DNA of 64,000 nt, taken from Antilocapra americana. Its lineage: Eukaryota > Chordata > Mammalia > Artiodactyla > Antilocapridae. The stretch covers positions 21,029,208 through 21,093,207 of the forward strand of contig ML664183.1 in assembly GCA_007570785.1 (NCBI GenBank). The letters run 5' to 3'. A program made the translations under genes and the position numbers. Below the pieces are notes generated by a model, which was not told the origin of the DNA, did no database searches, and worked only from the letters and a program-made list of their open reading frames with translations. Below are positions 57,446-64,000 of this stretch, piece after piece (the stretch's first letter is position 1; each line of letters starts with the position of its first letter).

Positions 57446-59189
57446 CACTCAAGGGAACTGAAACTATCACTAGACTGGACATGTACTGCCATATTACCAG
57501 TTCTAAGAAAACAACTAAAATTATAACATTTCATATTACAGTGCATTCAATCAAAGAAAAATTATATGGTCAGTCAATAGTTATTCACACAACATTCACA
57601 AAAACTAAATTTTAACATCCTTAAATAGAAAAGGTGTACTCATGATATTATTGTGGGAATTTAAGCTAAAATAGCTATGAAATTATGTCCATTTTTGCTA
57701 ATGGCTGTCATACAATTATTACTGAGTTGTCCCATCTATCACAGCATATGTATGAGCTATGAACAATAGGGAATGAATAGTGCTGAACTCAATAATTGAG
57801 CACCAGTACACCAACCTTTCAAAGCCAGGCTTTAAATCTGTATATTTATAAGTGATAAAGAGGAAATACTAAGTGGAAGTTCCTTTTGAGCATTCACATG
57901 TATTTTCTTCTTGCACACCTATAAATTCATGACATGAATTCTTCCATTATTCATTTCTTCATTTATTAATTTATCATCTACCTTAAAGAAGCAGGTTAAA
58001 GGAAAAATCAAAATTTTACTGTGTATTCATTGAGACTATATCTAATTGGGTATGAATACAGTCTTAGATAATCATGTATAATTTATTATAATTTAATTTT
58101 GCTTAACATCAGTCTTAATGTTGACTCACCTATTTCTTTGTTTAGAAACAAACAGTGCCACACTTGGTGCTTTTAAAACTAAGCTTCTCTTCTCTAAAAG
58201 GCTAAAATGCATGAGTTGATCCTCATTAGTTAAAATGTGAACTACATTAAAAATCCATTTTCTCAATCAGGATGCAGCTGAGTTATTTTAGGTTCTAAAC
58301 CATTAAAATTATCATGCACAATTTTCTGTGAAAGCATTTATTGTTGGTAGAGTTTATTCACAGTTATACATTGGGCTCTACTAGCCACCCATTCTGATAT
58401 TCACTGTCATAAACACAAGAACATTTAGAAACAAATCATTCCTTTATACACTAATTATACAAAGTAGCATCTTATGAAATTAAGTAATTTAAAAAATAAT
58501 TTGCTAGAATCTATTACAGTGATTGCAAAGCCAAAAAGGTGAGTGCATGTTTAGGACATTTTAAAATCTTTGTAAAAGCTTAATTAAAATATTTAGAATA
58601 TACAGAGCCACAAAGTAATAAAGCTTTTTCTTCCTTTGCTAGAAATATGTTAATTTTATAATACTATTTCTCTGCAGAGATATTTGTATAGGTGTTTGGC
58701 CACATAAAACAGGGAAGATTAATTATAATTCTCTAAATGTTATTTGGCATAAGCAAACTTGCAGTTTACTGCGGAGGAACAGAAGAGAAGAGAAATATGG
58801 TGAAAAGATTTAGAAAAATCATCTAGAGTTTACTTTATATTTTAAAATTAGAAGTATTAAAAATGTTTGTTACAAAACATCAAACTGCTGGAGATATTGA
58901 GTTTGTTGTTCAAAGACACCTTACAGACATTAAGTTGTCAAAGGAAACAAATCTGGATAAGGTAAAAAGCACCAAATTTTATTCAGACTACTGCAATATG
59001 GGAGAAAGACTTCAGAAATTGGACTCAACTCTGCTGAAACAAAAGGCAGGAGGCTTTTTCAATGTTGATATATGGTAAAGAACTTTGAAGACATTGCCAA
59101 TGTTCTAGGCCACTTGTGTTTGTTAACTAGAGCTTATCAAAGTCAGGTTGCTATCTTCCAGCAGAGCCTATGAGACAGGGACCCTATAT
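57446..59189. other. Repeat-poor unique DNA
   Basis: 1.7 kb with no named repeat. Includes a 71-codon open frame at 58863-59078 with no recognisable domain. Confidence 0.5.
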
Positions 59190-59390
59190 TTCTTTCTTTC
59201 TTTAATGATAAGTTTTACAGTGTTATGGTGGTCTATGCCGTTACATCAATGCAAATCAGTGGATATATATATATATATATTCCCCTCCTTTTGAGCCTCG
59301 TTTTCCTTCCTTTCCCCCATTCTACCCCTCTAGGTCATCATAGAATGCCAGGCTGTATTCTCTGTGTTATACAGCTTCTGCTAGTTTATG
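59190..59390 (-). mobile_element. L1 3' UTR, antisense, 5'-truncated
   Basis: T/C-rich end (tttctttctttcttta), then 'gataagttttacagtgttat', 'gcaaatcagtggatatatat' and 'cccctctaggtcatcataga' match the ruminant L1 3' UTR in reverse. A (TA)8 tract sits at 59264-59280. Confidence 0.85.
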
Positions 59391-62388
59391 TATTCATTCT
59401 TTTGGCCCTGTCTTCTTGATGATTAAATTTCAAAGGCACATGAAGAATGATATTCCTAGGTTGTATAAAATGTATCTCAAAAGGATAGAAAAGTATTTAC
59501 AATTGCATGCTTTCTGATGGAAATGTTCTAAGAGATAGGTCAGGCACCTTTACTCAGGTTTTGGCTGGAACAAAGAGCAAATACTTTTAGCAGTGTTGAG
59601 CCTTCTAGACAGATATTTAAGAGGCTTCCCCAAAACTAGATTGAAAGAGAGGAGTCACAGGTTTATTAATCACTTATCTGAAATTTCCAAATCCAAAAAT
59701 ATGCCACAGACTCTAAAATCAGACCTGGATCCTGCCCTCAAAAGGATTTGTTTGGTTAAGTTCCAAGGAAAGAATATTAATATAGTTTTGGGGGGGTAGA
59801 TGTGTAACCATTATAGGTCAACTAGGATAGGAACTAGATAGCCTATACCCTTACTCTTGGTAATATTGAAAAAGAAGCAGGGAATGAAAAGTATATTCTC
59901 ACTTGTAGAAAAAAACAATTAAAATCCCATGAGACTCTCTGGTTAATGGACTGAAGTCTGAATTTTCACTCCCAATTGTATTTGGTGTAACACCATGATG
60001 GAATATAAAGATCAAAGAAGGTCCCAGGAAATGGGAAATTTTCCTGTGGAAGTAGTTAGGTTATTCTTAAGAAAAAAAAAAAAAAACACAGAGTAACCTG
60101 AGCATACATAAATCTGAAGATCAGCGAGCCAAGTTTGGAGTGAAAGGGTATCAGGTATTTTCTTCTAAATGCTTTAGATTTTAGGTATATTTTTTCGTGA
60201 GAAGTTAAAGATACTGCAGCACTCTAGATAGAACCTGCAGTCATTTCCTTCTGAAATTCTGATGCTTTGCTATAATCATTCACTAACATTTCCATGATCC
60301 TGAAGTTTGATGAGGTTTTGTTTTACTAAATAGGAAACAGTGACATCAAAGAATGAAGCTGGTTATTTAACACATTCTTTCTCTAGATCAGGCAGTAAAG
60401 GAAAATAATGTATGGGTAAGGAATGTCTGAATCCAAGGACTAGACTGTAGAAAACACAGAGTGACTTACAGTTGAGAACATCTTGACCACAGAGAAAAGT
60501 GTTTATGAGAGAATAGATGCAAAAGGCAAAATTACGTAGCAGTATAAACTCTCATTCCCCACACAATACTCACACACTGAGGGAAATGGGAGTCTCTGAT
60601 CTCCAAGATTTTAGAAAGAATTATATATAAATCAATTATGGCTTTAACCCAATGCTAATCAATATATTCACTGTGAAGAGACCTCTCAACAATAAAGAAA
60701 ACTTGAATTTAAGTCATAAAAAGTGCTTAGGCACACAGAGAGAGCTTATGAAAATTTAAAAGCAAACAACCAGAGCATCGATGAGCCCATGCATTCTCTG
60801 ATATTCCAAGACACTCACCATGCGTCTGTCTTTCACTATGAGAGCCATTCCTCAGAATCACAGGTCCCTTCCACACTTTGATTATCCTGATGTCCACAGC
60901 CAAATTAGTAAGATTAATTCATAAAGGCTCCTCACTCTCAGACACTTGTGTCAGGAGCAACTTCTGTTATCAAGCATGAAAGCAATATTGCATTTCAAGA
61001 GAATGGGACTTTTTATGAAGAAAATTATGAGAACTGGATACTGTCTTCTATACTTTGGAATGTAATTTATATGGTCTGTCAAATAGCAAATTAAAAAAAA
61101 TAATTAAAATATCAAAATATCCCTTCAATAGCATTTCCTTTGTTGTACCTATGGAAAATAAAGAATATTTTTCCAATTTTCCTTCTTGAAATCTATATAA
61201 GTTCCTGCACTTATTGCACTTTATCTAAAAATATATAGCTTCATTTAGAAAATGGAGAATTATTTATCTGTTAATATAAGAGATGGCTGTGTTCTTAGTG
61301 TATGAGTCAGGGCTCGATAAAGTTTCTTAAAAGAAGATGAGAATGGAAATCATGATGAAGAACAGGAAAAGAGACTAAGAAGAAAGTTTGTATGTTTGGT
61401 TTTAACTTTGGTAATCAAGAGAGTTAATTTGAAAGATGCTTTTGTATCTATGACAACTTCCAATTGCTTCAGCTGTGGATATACTAACCAAAAATTTGAA
61501 GTTCAATGAAATAGAAAGGACACATGATTAGACTTCTTTACAATCATAAAACTGTAGTTCATTCTTCTCTGTACTCCTAAAATGCCATCTAATACCTTGC
61601 ATCATTACTTTAGATAACAAGCCCAAAGTAGAGAATTGTGGAGCCCTGTAGAAAGGTCACAAGATAAAAATCTTGGAAACTGACCAAGCCCTATAGCAAC
61701 TGTCACCATGAGCCTCTGGATTTTAACTGGTCAGTTCCCTGGTTAGGTAAAATACCCACCCTATTATCCATTCTATAGCATCATAACTAATCATGTATAT
61801 CTGCTTCAGAATGATGAATCCAAAGGCATTAAACATGAACTGCTCCATTTTTTTGGTTTGGAAATGTTTCTTATTACTTAAATTGTTAAAGGATAGGTCA
61901 GCTAAATAAGTCTGTGTTTTATATGAATTTATTAAATAATTATTTTTATTCTAGCTTTGCCTTCCCCTTTTTTCCCCACTGTTAACATTTTAAATATTCT
62001 AAAGATACTTTATTAAACTAGCTTATTCACCTCTATCATCATTAGCATATGAATAATACTTTTCTTAAAAGGTATTTATATACTGTAAATAAACATTACC
62101 AATTTGCCTAATCCAAGAACTGCAATGTTACTGATTAAGCTGCATCTATACATGCCTCTCTAGTCTTTCATCCCCCTGCGTCTCCACCCCCAGAGGTGAA
62201 CACTCTCAAATGCCAGACAAGGGTTATCCTTGTAAGCAGATCTTTCCAAGGACTGCAGTCTTAGGTCTCTTTTCTGTACACTGTATAATGAAATTGCATT
62301 TAATTTGATATATCACATTTTCCCTCTGCATGTGAAATTTATGTTATGAATAATGTTGGCAAATCATGAAGTTATCTTAAACACATAT
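59391..62388. other. Repeat-poor unique AT-rich DNA
   Basis: Three kilobases without a gene or named interspersed repeat. An A15 tract lies at about 60072-60086. Confidence 0.5.
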
Positions 62389-62714
62389 GTTAGGTAGTTA
62401 GAACAGGAAAAAGGAGGCCAAAACAGTGGTGGCTAAAATATAAAGAAATAGAAAAGACCACGAAAACGGAACAAAAGAAAATCCACAGTGAGAACCTAGG
62501 ATGAACAAATACATCCCCTTCTTGGCTAGCCCAATTTGCATAAGGTAAGCTCAACAGGGAGGAGACAAATGTAGAAAAGGAGTAAGCCAAGAAAGATTGG
62601 GGCCTCTCCTTTGGGGTCAGCATGCCCTCATGCCTGGAGGGTGTACTATCCTTTGTTTGCTGAATAAAACTTTGAGCTGTAACTGAGCTGTAACACTGGT
62701 TTCAAGAAGTCACA
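62389..62714 (+). mobile_element. Probable solo ERV LTR
   Basis: About 326 bp bounded by TG and CA. A polyadenylation signal AATAAA at 62663-62668 is followed by 'gagctgtaact' repeated directly, a U3/R arrangement I associate with bovine ERV LTRs. Upstream pieces 'caaaacagtggtggctaaaa' and 'gggcctctcctttggggtca' support this. No internal sequence or second copy nearby. Confidence 0.6.
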
Positions 62715-63900
62715 TGTTAAAAAAATAAATAAACGAGCAAGATGCTTAAAGACTTTTGCACACTGAAATGTTTTGAAATGTACAAATCAGAAAGAAAAGG
62801 GAAAAGAGCAAATCTGACAGATGAACCTAGGTAAGGTTATCAGGTTACAGCCCAGCATTGCTGCTATTCAGCTTTTTAGAATTAATAACTGAATTAGTAA
62901 AATACAAAGAAGTCCAAATCTGTACAACATAATGCCTTCAGTTGTATAACTTGTTAATAAGGAACTTAAGACACCAAATATTATAAGCCCCGTTGTTTTC
63001 TAACACTAGGAAACAGAGCTAGGTTTTTGGTTGCTTCATCCAAAATCATGTAAAAAATTCCAAGGCTTTATTGAGACAAACTGAGGGTAAATTGAGTTCA
63101 GAGGACTTCATTAGGCTTTGACTCTTCCAAGTGTATAAAAGTCATCCAAAACTTAATTTCATAGCATATGCTATTGTCTTTGTTTGTGCTATTTTAATTC
63201 CCTCTGAATATGTGGCATAAAACGACATAAATATGTTACAGTTCTTTAAGACACAAGTCTCATTGGCCTAAAATTAAGATGTGGACATGGTTGTGTTCTT
63301 TTCCCAAGGTCTGATGGAGAATCAGTTTTCTTATCTTTAACTTTTAGAAACTGCTCAGTTCCTTGGCTCATGGTCTTTCCTCCACCTTTAAAGTTATTAG
63401 CAGCCAGATGAGTCCTTCTCATTGCACATCACTTCTATTTCTTCCATAATCACATTTCCTTCTGACTCTAAATTAATCTGGTTTGGGTTTCCATTTTTAA
63501 GGACCTTAGATAATCTGGTTAATCCAGGATAGTATATTTTTCTTAAAGACAGCTGATGAGCTAACTATTTTATTTGAAATATTAATTATCATGTCCCTCG
63601 TCATGTAATATATTCATTTGTTCTGAGAATTGAGATGTGGAAATCTTTTGAGAGCTATTATTCTGTTTATCCCAGGAGGTATACTAAATTATCTGGTGTG
63701 TTATGAGCTCAATAAATATGGTAATGAAACAATCAAGATTCAGGACATATTCAACTGGTTTTATTCAGCATCATGGACAGTATAGGGAATATTAAATTTA
63801 TTGAATATTTAGAGCAGATGAAGACATGGTATGTGGACAATGTCCAGTTTTACTTGATAATTAGTTTAGCACAAGAGACTCTTTAAAGAATTCCCTTCAA
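62715..63900. other. Unique AT-rich DNA
   Basis: No gene or named repeat. Confidence 0.5.
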
Positions 63901-63901
63901 G

Positions 63902-63905
63902 TTTT

Positions 63906-63945
<40 letters not shown>

Positions 63946-63946
63946 G

Positions 63947-64000
<54 letters not shown>
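63902..64000. repeat. Long poly-T tract at the window edge
   Basis: T5, C, T36, AGGGG, then at least 52 T to the end of the window. Could be the antisense A-tail of a retroelement that lies beyond the edge, or a sequencing/assembly artefact at a contig end. Confidence 0.9.

Noticed and set aside
60072..60086. A15 tract as the tail of a processed pseudogene
   Set aside because: No recognisable transcript-like sequence upstream and no flanking duplication found.
62390..62623. 77-codon minus-strand frame with hydrophobic stretches
   Set aside because: It is antisense to a probable ERV LTR and has no support as a protein.
1..64000. CRISPR arrays, operons, phage or other prokaryotic systems
   Set aside because: All tandem repeats seen are microsatellites, short duplications or SINE dimers. 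The repeat content is unmistakably ruminant.

Overview
This window is mammalian, non-coding DNA from a ruminant, most probably a bovid. I see no protein-coding exon, CpG island, tRNA gene or intact ORF of cellular origin. The evidence for the lineage is the repeat content. There are many Bov-tA/Bov-A SINEs (tRNA-Glu-like head with a BovB-derived tail), numerous BovB (RTE-type) LINE fragments, ruminant L1 3' ends, CHR-type cetartiodactyl SINEs and a BTLTR1-type LTR. Older layers shared by all mammals are also present: MIR, L2, a MaLR LTR, Tigger1, a MER2-like element, hAT and a mariner MITE. The window is intergenic, or lies within a long intron.

Layout. 0-9 kb: an L1-mediated insertion carrying a piece of a Tigger1 transposon, then mostly unique AT-rich DNA with a few SINEs, a short BovB end and a solo LTR. 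9.8-11.2 kb: an antisense BovB split by a truncated 5S rRNA retropseudogene. 12-17 kb: SINEs, a mariner MITE, and an internally deleted antisense L1 that itself received a SINE and a BovB. 18.6-23 kb: a scrambled L1, a BovB with a 5' inversion and clear target-site duplications, and an L1 3' end interrupted by a SINE and a TA repeat. 25-31 kb: SINEs, an antisense BovB with a 12-bp duplication, and an older BovB that contains a second 5'-inverted BovB. 31.8-35 kb: an old L1 and a sense BovB. 35-41 kb: repeat-poor. 41.8-57 kb: four sense BovB fragments, including one rare 5'-end fragment, two L1 3' ends, SINEs, a hAT element, a probable LTR and a MER2-like element. 57-64 kb: repeat-poor, with one L1 end, one LTR and a terminal poly-T tract.

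All longer reading frames are decayed parts of BovB reverse transcriptase or endonuclease, or chance frames inside SINEs. I found no new gene system. The interesting content is the record of retrotransposition: one 3' transduction, two twin-primed BovB copies, one tailless 5S pseudogene, two internally deleted or rearranged L1s, and several insertions dated relative to each other by nesting. Family names are recalled from knowledge of the consensus sequences, not from a database search, and boundaries are approximate unless a target-site duplication (TSD) is quoted.
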